A DNA stretch of 64,000 nt from Mesorhizobium sp. SCN 65-20 (GCA_001724355.1 MEEF01000010.1:1-64000), one strand, 5' to 3'; counted from the stretch's first letter, positions 8,146 to 17,115 are shown. A program made the numbers and translations. The notes: generated by a model from the sequence alone, not told the origin.

Positions 8146-9227
8146 TCGGTCTCTAGCGGCACGAAGGTGGTCCCGTCGAAGCGGAACAGGCGGAAGGGGT
8201 TTTCAGTGAGGTCGCCTTTGGCGTCGAAGCGGAGCTTGCCCAGGACGGTATCGAAATCCCTGCCGGCGAGTGCATCCACCAGCGGCTTGCCATCGGACGC
8301 CGCCGCCGAGGCAGCGGCACTGGCGATCTCCACTGCGGCATAGGCGGGCAGGGTGTAGCCGTCGGTCGTCTGCTTGTCGGCCTCGAAGGCCGAGATCACG
8401 TCACGTGCGGCCACACTGGTCCATTCCGGCGGAGCGATCATCAGCGTGCCTGCCTCGGGGAGCACCGTGCGGTCGGCCACCCGCAGCGTTTCGCCGCCCG
8501 CGAAGGTGATGCCGGCACCGAGCGAGGCCGCGTCGCGGCTCATCACGGCGATATCCTCGCCGTCGCCGCCGACGAACACATGGGTAGCGCCTGCCTTGCG
8601 CAGGCGTCCGACGAGCGCCACCTGGTTCTCCAGTTGCGGCCGGAACGTGTCGACGAAAACTGGTTTCAGGCCGGCCTGCTCGGCGGCGGCGCGAAAGCCT
8701 TCGGCGAGTTCGCGCCCGTAGATCGTGCCGTCGTCGACGACGGCGAAGAGTTCGTCCTTCCAGAGCCGCGTCAGGATTGCGGCCACCGCGATGCTTTCGC
8801 TGTCGCCGCGCGGCGCGAGCCGGAACACCGGCCAGCCGGTCTTTTCACGCCGGTCGGTCAGGCTGTCGGTGCGCACGCCTATGGTGATGACCGGGATCGA
8901 TGCATCCTTGAACAACGGCATCGCTGCCTCGATGGCTTCGGTGCAGACGAAGCCGATCACGACGTCGACCTTGGCCTCGACCAGCCTCTGCGCCGCAGCC
9001 GCGCCGCCTTCGGCGTCGCAGCGGTCGTCCTCGAATGTGAGCGTTGCGCCGTTGGCCTCGGCGGCGCGTTCCGCACCGGCCCTGATCTGCTCGCCCACCA
9101 TAGCCGATGGTCCGGACAATGGCCCGGCAACCCCGATCGCGACGGGTTCTGCCCGTGCGGTCGCGCCCATCAGGCAGGCGGCCAAGTACGCGGCAAGTAC
9201 GGTGATGATGCCAGTCGCGGGTCGCAT
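8142..9227 (-). CDS. ABC transporter branched-chain-type substrate-binding protein
   Basis: A 361-residue periplasmic binding protein of the LivK-like type I family (Peripla_BP_6). A signal peptide opens at MRPATGIITVLAAYLAACL and the mature part reads PVAIGVAGPLSGPSAMVGEQI. Later landmarks are VIGFVCTEAIEA and FAVVDDGTIYGREL. Start set at the ATG of MRPATG because the upstream extension lacks signal-peptide character. No permease or ATPase genes flank it; instead it is coupled to the P1 peptidase. It may serve a distant transporter or act as a sensor. Confidence 0.85.
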   Translation of the reverse strand: MRPATGIITVLAAYLAACLMGATARAEPVAIGVAGPLSGPSAMVGEQIRAGAERAAEANGATLTFEDDRCDAEGGAAAAQRLVEAKVDVVIGFVCTEAIEAAMPLFKDASIPVITIGVRTDSLTDRREKTGWPVFRLAPRGDSESIAVAAILTRLWKDELFAVVDDGTIYGRELAEGFRAAAEQAGLKPVFVDTFRPQLENQVALVGRLRKAGATHVFVGGDGEDIAVMSRDAASLGAGITFAGGETLRVADRTVLPEAGTLMIAPPEWTSVAARDVISAFEADKQTTDGYTLPAYAAVEIASAAASAAASDGKPLVDALAGRDFDTVLGKLRFDAKGDLTENPFRLFRFDGTTFVPLETE

Positions 9228-9381
9228 CGAGCTCGAAAAATCCTCTGCGCGCCGGCATTTAGGCGCTGCACCTGACCTACTGCGCGGACCCGACAAGCGC
9301 AATGTGCGATTGGCACACTTGCTTGTGACCTGCCCAGCACGTCCATATATAGCGGTGAGGGTCTCACTGCAGGAAAATCCG

Positions 9382-9876
9382 GTGCTGAAGAAATTTGAAG
9401 TCGGGCCGCAGGCCTACCGCGACGCGATGAGCCGTTTTGCCGGCGCCGTTCATGTGGTCACCACCGACGGCGTGGCTGGAAAGCGGGGCGCGACCGTGAT
9501 CGCGGCGTGCTCGGTCTCCGATACTCCGCCGATGATCCTTGTCTGCGTGAACCGCGAAAATCCCAAGAACGACGCTTTCGTCGAAAACGGCAACTTCGCG
9601 CTCAACACGCTCGCCGCGCGCCACGAGCCGCTGGCCGTGGCGTTTTCGGGCGTCACCGGCCTTCCTCCCGAAGACAGGTTCGCCATGGCCGAGTGGGAGG
9701 TAATCTCATCGGGCGCTCCGGCGCTGATGGGGGCGGTTGCGGTGTTCGATTGCGAACTGGTCGACGCCAAGGAACTCGCCACCCACCGCGTGATGTTCGG
9801 CAAGGTGACAGGGCTGCGCATAGGCGATAACCTCCGGCCCCTGATCTATCACGGGCGCAGCTACCACGTGCTCTAG
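9382..9876 (+). CDS. Flavin reductase-like protein (NtaB/RutF-type)
   Basis: A 164-residue FMN-binding split-barrel flavin reductase domain protein: YRDAMSRFAGAVHVVTTDG at the N-terminus, GATVIAACSVSDTPPMILVCVNRE in the flavin-binding core, and RPLIYHGRSYHVL at the end. It would pass reduced FMN to a partner monooxygenase. Start taken as the GTG at 9382 with AGGAAA upstream; an in-frame GTG at 9355 is an alternative. Only 17 bases separate it from the MoxR ATPase gene, so it may head the maturation operon. Confidence 0.82.
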   Translation: MLKKFEVGPQAYRDAMSRFAGAVHVVTTDGVAGKRGATVIAACSVSDTPPMILVCVNRENPKNDAFVENGNFALNTLAARHEPLAVAFSGVTGLPPEDRFAMAEWEVISSGAPALMGAVAVFDCELVDAKELATHRVMFGKVTGLRIGDNLRPLIYHGRSYHVL

Positions 9877-9893
9877 CAGATACCGGAAGCGAC

Positions 9894-10823
9894 ATGACCG
9901 ACTTCGAGCCTCGTCCCGTTCCTAATTCGATAGACGAGACGCTCGATATGCTCGCCGGCGCCGACTACGTCGCCGACCGGGCCCTGGCCACCGTGCTTTT
10001 CCTCAGCCTGCGCATGCGGCGCCCGCTGTTCCTCGAGGGCGAGGCCGGCGTCGGCAAGACCGAGATCGCCAAGGTGCTGGCCAGCGCGTTGGGCCGCAGG
10101 CTCATCCGCCTGCAATGCTACGAGGGCCTCGACGTCTCCTCCGCCGTCTACGAATGGAACTATGCGGCCCAGATGATCGAGATCCGTATGGAGGAGGCTG
10201 TCGGCAAGGTCGACCGCAAGGACATGGAGAAGAACGTCTTCTCCGAAAAATACCTGATCCGCCGTCCGGTGCTCGATGCGCTGACCGGCAAAGAGGGCGC
10301 AGCGCCCGTCTTCCTGATCGACGAGCTCGACCGTACCGACGAGGCCTTCGAAGCGTTCCTGCTCGAAATCCTCTCGGACTACCAGGTCACGGTGCCCGAA
10401 CTCGGCACGATCAAGGCGGAGGAGCCGCCGATCGTCATCATCACCACCAACCGCACCCGCGAGATACATGACGCGCTCAAGCGCCGTTGCCTCTATCATT
10501 GGGTCGACTATCCCAACGCCGAGCGCGAGCTAGAAATCGTCCGCCGCAAGGTGCCGGATGCCAACGGCCGGCTTTCGGCCGAAGTCGTCCGCTTCATCCA
10601 GAAGCTGCGCGAGATCGAACTGTTCAAGGTGCCGGGTGTGGCCGAGACAATCGACTGGGCGTCGGCGCTGACGGAACTGGACAAGGTCGCGCTCGACCCG
10701 GAGACCGTTTCCGACACCATCGGCGTTCTGCTCAAGTACCAGGACGACATAGCGCGCATCGAGCAGGGCGAAGGCCGCCGCATCCTCAACGAGGTGAGGT
10801 CGGAATTGGCGGCGGCGGAGTAG
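9894..10823 (+). CDS. coxD: MoxR-family AAA+ ATPase, CoxD-like
   Basis: A 309-residue AAA+ protein. Walker A (LEGEAGVGKTEIAK, around residues 47-60), Walker B (VFLIDELDRTDEAFEAFLLE) and sensor 1 (IVIITTNRTREIHDALKRRC) are all visible. In Oligotropha the homologue CoxD assembles the copper-sulfur-molybdenum centre of CO dehydrogenase, working with CoxE. The immediately downstream VWA gene is the expected partner. Confidence 0.88.
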   Translation: MTDFEPRPVPNSIDETLDMLAGADYVADRALATVLFLSLRMRRPLFLEGEAGVGKTEIAKVLASALGRRLIRLQCYEGLDVSSAVYEWNYAAQMIEIRMEEAVGKVDRKDMEKNVFSEKYLIRRPVLDALTGKEGAAPVFLIDELDRTDEAFEAFLLEILSDYQVTVPELGTIKAEEPPIVIITTNRTREIHDALKRRCLYHWVDYPNAERELEIVRRKVPDANGRLSAEVVRFIQKLREIELFKVPGVAETIDWASALTELDKVALDPETVSDTIGVLLKYQDDIARIEQGEGRRILNEVRSELAAAE

Positions 10824-10831
10824 ACGCGGTG

Positions 10832-12067
10832 ATGGATGCGCTCCGGTCCGCAAATCCCGAAGGGCGCATGGGCGACAACATCGTCTATTTCGCCCGTGCG
10901 CTGCGCAAGGCCGGCATGCGGGTCGGCCCCGCCTCGGTCAAGGACGCAATCGAGGCGGTGCTTGTCGCCGGGATCGGTTCGCGCGACGACTTCTACTGGA
11001 CGCTGCATTCGGTGCTGGTCACCCGGCGCGAGGACCATGCCACCTTCGACGAGGCGTTCCGGCTGTTCTGGAAATCGCGCGAGCTGATCGAGAAGATGCT
11101 GGCGATGTTCTCGCCGGTGGCACTCGACCACCGCGAGAAGCAGAAGCCGCGCGCCGCCGAAAGCCGCGTCAGCCAGGCGATGTTCGAGGGTCGCCAGAAG
11201 GCGCAGCGGCCGCGCGAGATCCCGGAGATCGAAGTCGACGCGCGTTTCACCGTTTCCGGCAACGAGGTGCTGCGCGGCAAGGACTTTGCCCAGATGAGCG
11301 CGGCCGAGCTGTCGGAGGCGCGGCGCGAGATCGCAAACCTGCGCCTGCCGTTCGACACGGTTCGCACGCGCCGCTTCAAGCCCGATCCGCATGGAGCCAG
11401 GGCGGACCCACGCGCGATGATGCGCGCCGCCGCCCGCACCGGCGGCCAGCTGATCCTGCCGAAATTCCGTTCGGCCCGCGAAATTCATCCACCGCTCGTG
11501 GTGCTGGCCGACATCTCCGGCTCGATGAGCCAGTACACGCGCATCTTCCTGCATTTCCTGCATGCGTTGACCGAAAAGCGGCGGCGCGTGCACACCTTCG
11601 TCTTCGGCACGCGGCTCACCAACCTGACGCGCCAGATGCGCCATCGCGACCCCGACGAGGCACTGGCCGGTTGCTCGGCCGCCGTCAAGGACTGGTCGGG
11701 TGGAACGCGTATCGGCGATGCGCTGGGCGAGTTCAACCGGCTGTGGTCACGTCGGGTGCTGGGGCAGGGGGCGGTCGTCCTGCTGATCACCGATGGCCTG
11801 GAGCGCGACGACGTCGCCGGCCTGTCGGAGGAGATGGAGCGGCTGAACAAGTCGTGCCGGCGGCTCATCTGGCTCAATCCGCTGCTGCGCTTCGACGGCT
11901 TCGAGGCGCGTGCGCGCGGCGTGCGAGCGATGCTGCCGCACGTCGGCGAGTTCCGCGCGGTCCACAATCTCAACGCGCTGGGCGATCTCTGCGCCTCGCT
12001 CGGCGCACCTGCGTCACGCGGCAGCGACCCGCGAAGATGGCTAGACGGCCTTAGCCGCGCGGCCTGA
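10832..12067 (+). CDS. coxE: VWA-domain protein, CoxE-like
   Basis: A 411-residue protein. The N-terminal half is the CoxE/YeaO-type helical region (GDNIVYFARALRKAGMRVGP) and the C-terminal half is a von Willebrand A domain with a MIDAS site DISGSMS near residue 227, a threonine in SGGTRIGDAL and ITDGLERDD. CoxE partners the MoxR ATPase in metal-centre insertion in molybdenum hydroxylases. Start is the ATG at 10832; a GTG immediately before it is also in frame. It lies 8 bases after coxD. Confidence 0.86.
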   Translation: MDALRSANPEGRMGDNIVYFARALRKAGMRVGPASVKDAIEAVLVAGIGSRDDFYWTLHSVLVTRREDHATFDEAFRLFWKSRELIEKMLAMFSPVALDHREKQKPRAAESRVSQAMFEGRQKAQRPREIPEIEVDARFTVSGNEVLRGKDFAQMSAAELSEARREIANLRLPFDTVRTRRFKPDPHGARADPRAMMRAAARTGGQLILPKFRSAREIHPPLVVLADISGSMSQYTRIFLHFLHALTEKRRRVHTFVFGTRLTNLTRQMRHRDPDEALAGCSAAVKDWSGGTRIGDALGEFNRLWSRRVLGQGAVVLLITDGLERDDVAGLSEEMERLNKSCRRLIWLNPLLRFDGFEARARGVRAMLPHVGEFRAVHNLNALGDLCASLGAPASRGSDPRRWLDGLSRAA

Positions 12068-12087
12068 GCATCGGAAGGGAGGAAACG

Positions 12088-12423
12088 ATGCCAAGCAAAT
12101 TCCTGGACGAAGCCCGCGATCCGCTGATCATCGCGGAGGGCTGGATGAAGGATGGCAAGGACGTGGCGGTCGCCACCGTGATCGAAACCTGGGGCTCGGC
12201 ACCGCGCCCCGTCGGCAGCCACCTCGTGATCGATGCCGAAGGCACTTTCCACGGCTCCGTTTCCGGCGGCTGCGTCGAGGGGGCGGTCATCTCCGAGGCG
12301 CTGGACGTGATTGCAAGCGGCAAGCCCAAGATGCTCGACTTCGGCGTCGCCGACGAGACGGCCTGGCAGGTCGGGCTCTCCTGCGGCGGCAGAATCCGCG
12401 TCTATGTCGAGCGGCTGGGGTGA
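12088..12423 (+). CDS. XdhC/CoxI N-terminal-domain protein
   Basis: A 111-residue protein consisting only of the XdhC_CoxI N-terminal domain, with the hallmark TWGSAPRPVGSHLVI, SVSGGCVEGAVI and GLSCGGRIRVYVE segments. XdhC binds molybdopterin cofactor, promotes its sulfuration and delivers it to xanthine dehydrogenase-type enzymes. Most XdhC proteins carry a second, Rossmann domain on the same chain; here that domain is encoded by the next gene, 4 bases away. GGGAGGAAA is a strong ribosome site. Confidence 0.9.
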   Translation: MPSKFLDEARDPLIIAEGWMKDGKDVAVATVIETWGSAPRPVGSHLVIDAEGTFHGSVSGGCVEGAVISEALDVIASGKPKMLDFGVADETAWQVGLSCGGRIRVYVERLG

Positions 12424-12427
12424 GGCC

Positions 12428-13138
12428 ATGGATCCCTATGTTCTGAAAGCCCTGAACGCCGAGCGCCGCGCCCGCCGCGCGGCAATCGTCGTCACCGACC
12501 TCGGCGACGGACGCGACCGCGTGGTCAAGGAAGGCGATGCGGTGGCCGGCGACCTGGGCGCTGCGGTCGCCAAAGCGTTCCGCACCGGCGCCTCCTCCAT
12601 GGTCGAGGCCGAGGGCCGCTCCTTCTTCCTCAACGTGCATCTGCCACAGCCGAGGCTGGTGGTGATCGGCGCCGTGCACATCAGCCAGGCGCTTGCCCCC
12701 ATGGCCAGGATCGCCGGCTTCCCGCTCGAGATCATCGATCCGCGCACTGCCTTTGCCAGCGACGAGCGTTTCCCCGACGTGTCCCTCAAGGCCGAATGGC
12801 CGGAGGACGTGCTGAAGGACTGCCCGCTCGACCGTTATGCGGCGCTGGCTGCTGTCACCCACGATCCCAAGATCGACGACTTTCCGCTCAAGGCTGCGCT
12901 CGACGCCGACTGCTTCTACGTGGGCGCGCTCGGCAGCCGGAAGACCCACGCCAAGCGCGTCGAACGGCTGCTTGCGATGGGTGTGACCCCGGACCAGATC
13001 GAACGCATCAACGCCCCGATCGGCCTGAACATCGGCGCGGCAAACCCGGCCGAGATCGCCGTTGCGGTGCTTGCCCAGGTGATAGCCGCATTCCGCTCGC
13101 GCGGTCTGGCCGGCAAGACGAAGGACGAGGCGGCGTGA
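12428..13138 (+). CDS. XdhC Rossmann-domain protein
   Basis: A 236-residue companion carrying the XdhC C-terminal Rossmann domain: LPQPRLVVIGAVHISQALAPMA near residue 75, AAVTHDPKIDD, and the signature YVGALGSRKTHAKRVERL, then APIGLNIGAANPAEIAVAVLAQ. The first 70 residues are a short alpha/beta region of unclear role. Together with the preceding gene it reconstitutes a full XdhC. The next gene starts with a GTG overlapping its stop codon. Confidence 0.88.
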   Translation: MDPYVLKALNAERRARRAAIVVTDLGDGRDRVVKEGDAVAGDLGAAVAKAFRTGASSMVEAEGRSFFLNVHLPQPRLVVIGAVHISQALAPMARIAGFPLEIIDPRTAFASDERFPDVSLKAEWPEDVLKDCPLDRYAALAAVTHDPKIDDFPLKAALDADCFYVGALGSRKTHAKRVERLLAMGVTPDQIERINAPIGLNIGAANPAEIAVAVLAQVIAAFRSRGLAGKTKDEAA

Positions 13139-14745
13139 AGTTCGGCTCGATTCCGGTGGCCGATGCCGAAGGCGCGGTGCTGGCCCACGCCACGACCGCG
13201 GGCGACCGTCGCCTTCGCAAGGCCCATGTGCTTGGCGCCAGGGACGTGGCCGCCCTGCAGGCCGAGGGGCTGAGCGAAATCGTCGTTGCCGTTCTGGAGC
13301 CGGACGACCTGGCCGAGGACGAGGCCGCGGGCGCGATTGCGGCGGCCATGCGCCATCGCAATATCGAGGTGAAGCCGGCGGCGACGGGGCGCGTCAACCT
13401 GCACGCCAGGACAGCGGGCGTATTCACCGTCGACGCCGCGCTGGTCGACGCCATCAACGCGGTCGATCCATCGATCACGGTCGCGACGCTGGCGCGCCAC
13501 GCCTCGGTCGAGAGGGACCAGATGGTGGCGACCGTGAAGATCATTCCCTTCGCGGTTGCCGGAGAGATGGTGCGCAAGGTCGTGCAACTCTGCGCCGCCA
13601 CGGAGATATTCGCGGTCAATCCGTTCGTCGCCAAGCGCGTCGGCCTGATCCAGACGGTGCTGCCGAGCGTCAAGTCGAGTGTGCTCGACAAGACTGCCCG
13701 CATCACCGAGCATCGGCTGGCGCGTTCCGGCAGCAGGCTCGGTGCCGAGCGCCGCACGCCGCACGAGGCGGGCGCGGTGGCGGAGCAGGTGAGGGCGCTC
13801 GTTCGCGAGCACGACTTGCTGGTCATCTTCGGCGCGTCGGCGCTTGCCGATTTCGACGACGTCATCCCCGCGGCGATCCGCGCCGCTGGCGGCACCGTCA
13901 CCCGCTCCGGCATGCCGGTCGATCCCGGCAACCTGCTCGTGCTCGGCCATGTCGGCAAGACCGCCGTGCTCGGCGCTCCCGGCTGCGCCCGCAGCCCCAA
14001 GGAGAACGGCTTCGACTGGGTGCTCGACCGCCTGATCGCCGGGCTCGAGGTCACCGCGGCCGACATTGGCGGCATGGGAGTAGGGGGCTTGCTTATGGAA
14101 ATCCCGTCGCGGCCGCAACCGCGCGAGGCGCCGGCCGTGCCGCCTCAACCCGTAGTGCACGCCGTGCTGCTCGCCGCCGGCCGCTCCAGCCGCATGGGCG
14201 GACCCAACAAGCTCCTGGCGCTGTTCCAGGGCAAGCCGCTGGTGCGCCGCACCGCCGAGCGTGTGCTCGCCTCGAGAGCCGAAGGCGCCGTGGTTGTCAC
14301 CGGCCATCAGGCCAGCCGCATCAGCGAGGCTTTGGGCGGCCTCGACATTCCTGTTGCCCACAATGCCGATTTCGCCAGCGGCATCGCCAGTTCGCTGAGG
14401 GCAGGCGTCGCAGCTCTGCCGGAGGAGGCGGCGGGCGCGCTGGTCGTGCTCGGCGACATGCCCGAGGTGCTGCCCACAGACATCGACCGGCTGATCGAAG
14501 CCTTCGAGCGCACTGAAGGGCGCGCGGTCATCCGCGCCACCCACGACGGCAAGCGCGGTAACCCGGTGATCCTGCCGAGGTCACTCTTTGCGGCCGTCTC
14601 GCATCTCGAAGGCGACACCGGCGCCCGGCATTTGATCGAGAGCGAGGGCGTCGATGTCGTGGACATCGAGATCGGCGTCGGTGCTGCCGTAGACGTCGAC
14701 ACGCCCGAGGCGCTGGAGACGGCAGGCGGGGTGCTGCAGGGATGA
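13135..14745 (+). CDS. Molybdopterin-binding / molybdenum cofactor cytidylyltransferase fusion
   Basis: A 536-residue two-domain protein. Residues 1 to about 330 resemble the MoeA/MogA-type molybdopterin-binding fold (GSIPVADAEGAVLAH; RSGMPVDPGNLLVLG; GAPGCARSPKENGFDWVLDR). From residue 343 a MobA/MocA-type nucleotidyltransferase starts with AVLLAAGRSSRMGGPNKLL and continues to VLGDMPEVLPTDIDRL and DGKRGNPVILPRSLF. It probably makes the cytosine dinucleotide form of the cofactor used by hydroxylases. The GTG start overlaps the upstream stop by 4 bases. Confidence 0.86.
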   Translation: MKFGSIPVADAEGAVLAHATTAGDRRLRKAHVLGARDVAALQAEGLSEIVVAVLEPDDLAEDEAAGAIAAAMRHRNIEVKPAATGRVNLHARTAGVFTVDAALVDAINAVDPSITVATLARHASVERDQMVATVKIIPFAVAGEMVRKVVQLCAATEIFAVNPFVAKRVGLIQTVLPSVKSSVLDKTARITEHRLARSGSRLGAERRTPHEAGAVAEQVRALVREHDLLVIFGASALADFDDVIPAAIRAAGGTVTRSGMPVDPGNLLVLGHVGKTAVLGAPGCARSPKENGFDWVLDRLIAGLEVTAADIGGMGVGGLLMEIPSRPQPREAPAVPPQPVVHAVLLAAGRSSRMGGPNKLLALFQGKPLVRRTAERVLASRAEGAVVVTGHQASRISEALGGLDIPVAHNADFASGIASSLRAGVAALPEEAAGALVVLGDMPEVLPTDIDRLIEAFERTEGRAVIRATHDGKRGNPVILPRSLFAAVSHLEGDTGARHLIESEGVDVVDIEIGVGAAVDVDTPEALETAGGVLQG

Positions 14746-14830
14746 GTTCGGTGGCCATGTGCTCGCCACCGGGCGATGCCGACCTGCCATGCAGCGCCAG
14801 CATGCCGGCGGATGCAGTGGGGGCGGCCGC

Positions 14831-15706
14831 GTGACCGCCCTAGGCCGACGGATCGTGCCGCTGCTGCTGGCGTGCCTGTTCGCGGCTCCGGCGGCGTCCC
14901 AGACACTGGCACCATACAAGGACGAACTCTTCGCCTATCCCGCAATCCTGTCGTCCGAAGGCAAGACCTATCGCGTCGTCGACTATCAGGAGATGCGCGA
15001 CATCAACGCGCGCGACCAGGTGCCCGAGCGGCGGGTCAAGAGCAACTACGTCTCGACCGGCGTGCGCCGGGTACAGAACGATCTGATGCTGAGGACACCG
15101 GCCGGCCCCGTCAGGCACTTTGCTGTCGGCAACACCACAGGCGCGTCGGTCATCGTTCTCTACCTCCACGGCCAGGGCGGCAGCCGCAAGCAGGGCGTCG
15201 ACGACTTCACCTTCGGCGGCAATTTCAATCGTCTCAAGAACCTGATGGTTGCCAATGGCGGGCTGTACCTGTCGCCAGATTTTACCGATTTCGGCCACAA
15301 GGGCATCGCCCAGATCGCGGCCCTGATCGAGCACTACGCCGCGCAATCGCCGGGGGCCAGGGTGATAGTCGCCTGCGGTTCGATGGGCGGAGCACTGTGC
15401 TGGGGCCTGGCGCATGACGCGGCGACCGCAAAGCGGCTCGGCGGCTTGCTGCTGCTGGGGTCCATGTGGGACAACGGCTTCGTCGCTTCCCCGGCTTTCG
15501 CCCGGCGCGTGCCGGTGTTCTTCGGCCAAGGCAGCGAAGACAACGTCTTCCCGATCGACAATCAGGAAGCCTTCTTCCGCTCGATCCTCAAGAAAAAACC
15601 GGATTATCCGGTGCGTTTCGTCCGTTTCGAGACCGGCAGCCACGGCACGCCGATCCGCATGACGGACTGGCGCGAAACGCTCAATTGGATGCTGGCCCGG
15701 AAGTAG
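14831..15706 (+). CDS. Secreted alpha/beta-hydrolase-like protein
   Basis: A 291-residue protein. The GTG start gives a good signal peptide (RRIVPLLLACLFAAPAASQ). The mature domain has an oxyanion-type LYLHGQGGSRKQG motif, a nucleophile elbow VACGSMGGALCWG, an acid in QGSEDNVFPIDNQEAF and a terminal His in GSHGTPIRMTDWRE, so the Ser-Asp-His triad appears intact. It closes the molybdenum-maturation operon, 85 bases after the fusion gene, but its part in that pathway is not obvious. Confidence 0.75.
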   Translation: MTALGRRIVPLLLACLFAAPAASQTLAPYKDELFAYPAILSSEGKTYRVVDYQEMRDINARDQVPERRVKSNYVSTGVRRVQNDLMLRTPAGPVRHFAVGNTTGASVIVLYLHGQGGSRKQGVDDFTFGGNFNRLKNLMVANGGLYLSPDFTDFGHKGIAQIAALIEHYAAQSPGARVIVACGSMGGALCWGLAHDAATAKRLGGLLLLGSMWDNGFVASPAFARRVPVFFGQGSEDNVFPIDNQEAFFRSILKKKPDYPVRFVRFETGSHGTPIRMTDWRETLNWMLARK

Positions 15707-15710
15707 CGGC

Positions 15711-16751
15711 TCAAGGACCGCTGTCGAAGTCGAGCACGGTTTCGGGATTGATCTCGCCGTCATAGGACGCATCGACGTCGTATTTGACGAGCGTGAAGGC
15801 ACCGTTGCGGAAGATCCACAGCCCGCTGGACGAGGCGTCGCCCGGGCCGCGCCATTTCGCGTGCGAGGCGATCGACATGGTCCTCTCGTCATAGGACGAG
15901 TCTACCAGTTCGGCCGTGGAGTTGTAGCCGATGGTGGAGACGCTCTCGAGCTTGCCGTTGGAATCGTCGTTCTCGTAGCGAATGTCGAGTTCGGGCGTCG
16001 CGAACTGCTGGAGGCTCAGCCCGTCCGCCTCCTTCCAGAGATAGTAGACGTGGGTTTCGTTGTAGGCGCCGGCAGAGCAGAAGAACCTGAACAGCCGTGC
16101 TTTGTTCGGTTCGGCGTCCTCGGCATCAGTCTGATAGCTGTAGCTTATCGTGTAGCTCAGCACTGCTCCGTCTGCTTCGAGCTTGTCGTCGCAACGGGTG
16201 CCGTAGTCTGCCGCAAACATCTTCTTCGCCTGTTCGAGCACGGCATCGGTCTCAGGCGGAGGCGCATCGCCGCACTGCTGTGGAACGGCCGCCGCAAGGT
16301 CCCCTTCGGCGGGCTTGAGGGTGCCCTTTTCCAGCAGGATCGGCTTGAACGGCGGCTCCTGTACCGTGGCGTTGACCTGGCGGGCGCCATAGCAGCCGGC
16401 GAAGACCTTTTCCGAGCCGTCTGTGCCTACGGCGCGGATCGCGACGGGCACGTTGTAGAAGATGCTGCCAGCGGCCCCTTCCGAACTCACCGCGCCCGTC
16501 TCGACGTCGACGCGCTCGGTCCCTTCGTATCCCTTGACGAAGGCAGCGAAATCCTGAGCGGGCTTAGCTTCGCCGTAATAGTCCCAGGCGCGGGCGTATT
16601 CCTTGCGGTTCACCGCATTGTAGAGGGAGCGCACGACCGCTGCCGCGTCCGACCGGTCATCGAGATAGGGCAACTCGGCGGCGAAGGCCTGAAGCGTCCA
16701 AAGCCCTGAAAGGGCGAGGGTGGCGGCTGCGGTAGTCGGGTAATTCCTCAT
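15711..16751 (-). CDS. DUF1176 periplasmic protein
   Basis: A 346-residue protein with a signal peptide (MRNYPTTAAATLALSGL, cleavage after AFA) and the DUF1176 pattern in its C-terminal two thirds: paired cysteines, RLFRFFCSAGAYNETHVYYLW and a terminal SSGLWIFRNGAFTLVKYDVD. The N-terminal third is an extra region, VRSLYNAVNRKEYARAWDYY, resembling a small stress-like repeat. Start at MRNYPTT with AGGAG upstream. Function unknown. It converges with the secreted hydrolase gene. Confidence 0.82.
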   Translation of the reverse strand: MRNYPTTAAATLALSGLWTLQAFAAELPYLDDRSDAAAVVRSLYNAVNRKEYARAWDYYGEAKPAQDFAAFVKGYEGTERVDVETGAVSSEGAAGSIFYNVPVAIRAVGTDGSEKVFAGCYGARQVNATVQEPPFKPILLEKGTLKPAEGDLAAAVPQQCGDAPPPETDAVLEQAKKMFAADYGTRCDDKLEADGAVLSYTISYSYQTDAEDAEPNKARLFRFFCSAGAYNETHVYYLWKEADGLSLQQFATPELDIRYENDDSNGKLESVSTIGYNSTAELVDSSYDERTMSIASHAKWRGPGDASSSGLWIFRNGAFTLVKYDVDASYDGEINPETVLDFDSGP

Positions 16752-16817
16752 CGCGAATCTCCTGCCTGCCGCAATCATGCATCAGCGATTGCGGCGGCGC
16801 AGTGACCGCGCGCACCT

Positions 16818-16988
16818 TCAGCCCTGCCGCATGGCCATCTCGCGCGCAATGCGCGGAAAATCCGCCGGCTTGATGCCGATGTCGGCGCGGTCGGTGTTGG
16901 ACATCGCGTTGAGCAATGCCAGGGCTGCGCTGTAGCGCCCTTCTTCCTTGGGGCGCGGGCGGGAGAACAGTTCGGTGTAGAAACCCAT
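16818..16988 (-). CDS. Conserved small protein (56 aa)
   Basis: A 56-residue cytoplasmic protein starting MGFYTELFSRPRPKEEG and ending REMAMRQG. It has AGGAG 8 bases before the ATG and good codon use. From memory, proteins with this MGFYTELF...RPKEEGR opening recur in rhizobia, but I know no function. Predicted mostly helical, with no membrane span. Confidence 0.7.
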   Translation of the reverse strand: MGFYTELFSRPRPKEEGRYSAALALLNAMSNTDRADIGIKPADFPRIAREMAMRQG

Positions 16989-17095
16989 CTCTCAGGCTCC
17001 TGTTGATCCTCCCTGAACCGCATATAGGCGATTCTGTCGTCATTGTGCAGTGCAACATAGTCATGACTGCCATGCGTGGACGAGCATCGCGCGAG

Positions 17096-17115
17096 GTACG
17101 GACCGGGGTCCGTAC
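17096..17115. promoter_or_regulatory. Perfect 20-bp inverted repeat in a divergent intergenic region
   Basis: GTACGGACC, a GG spacer and GGTCCGTAC form a perfect 9-bp inverted repeat between the 56-aa gene (minus) and the J-like gene (plus). There is no T-run, so it looks like an operator for a dimeric regulator rather than a terminator. Confidence 0.45.
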
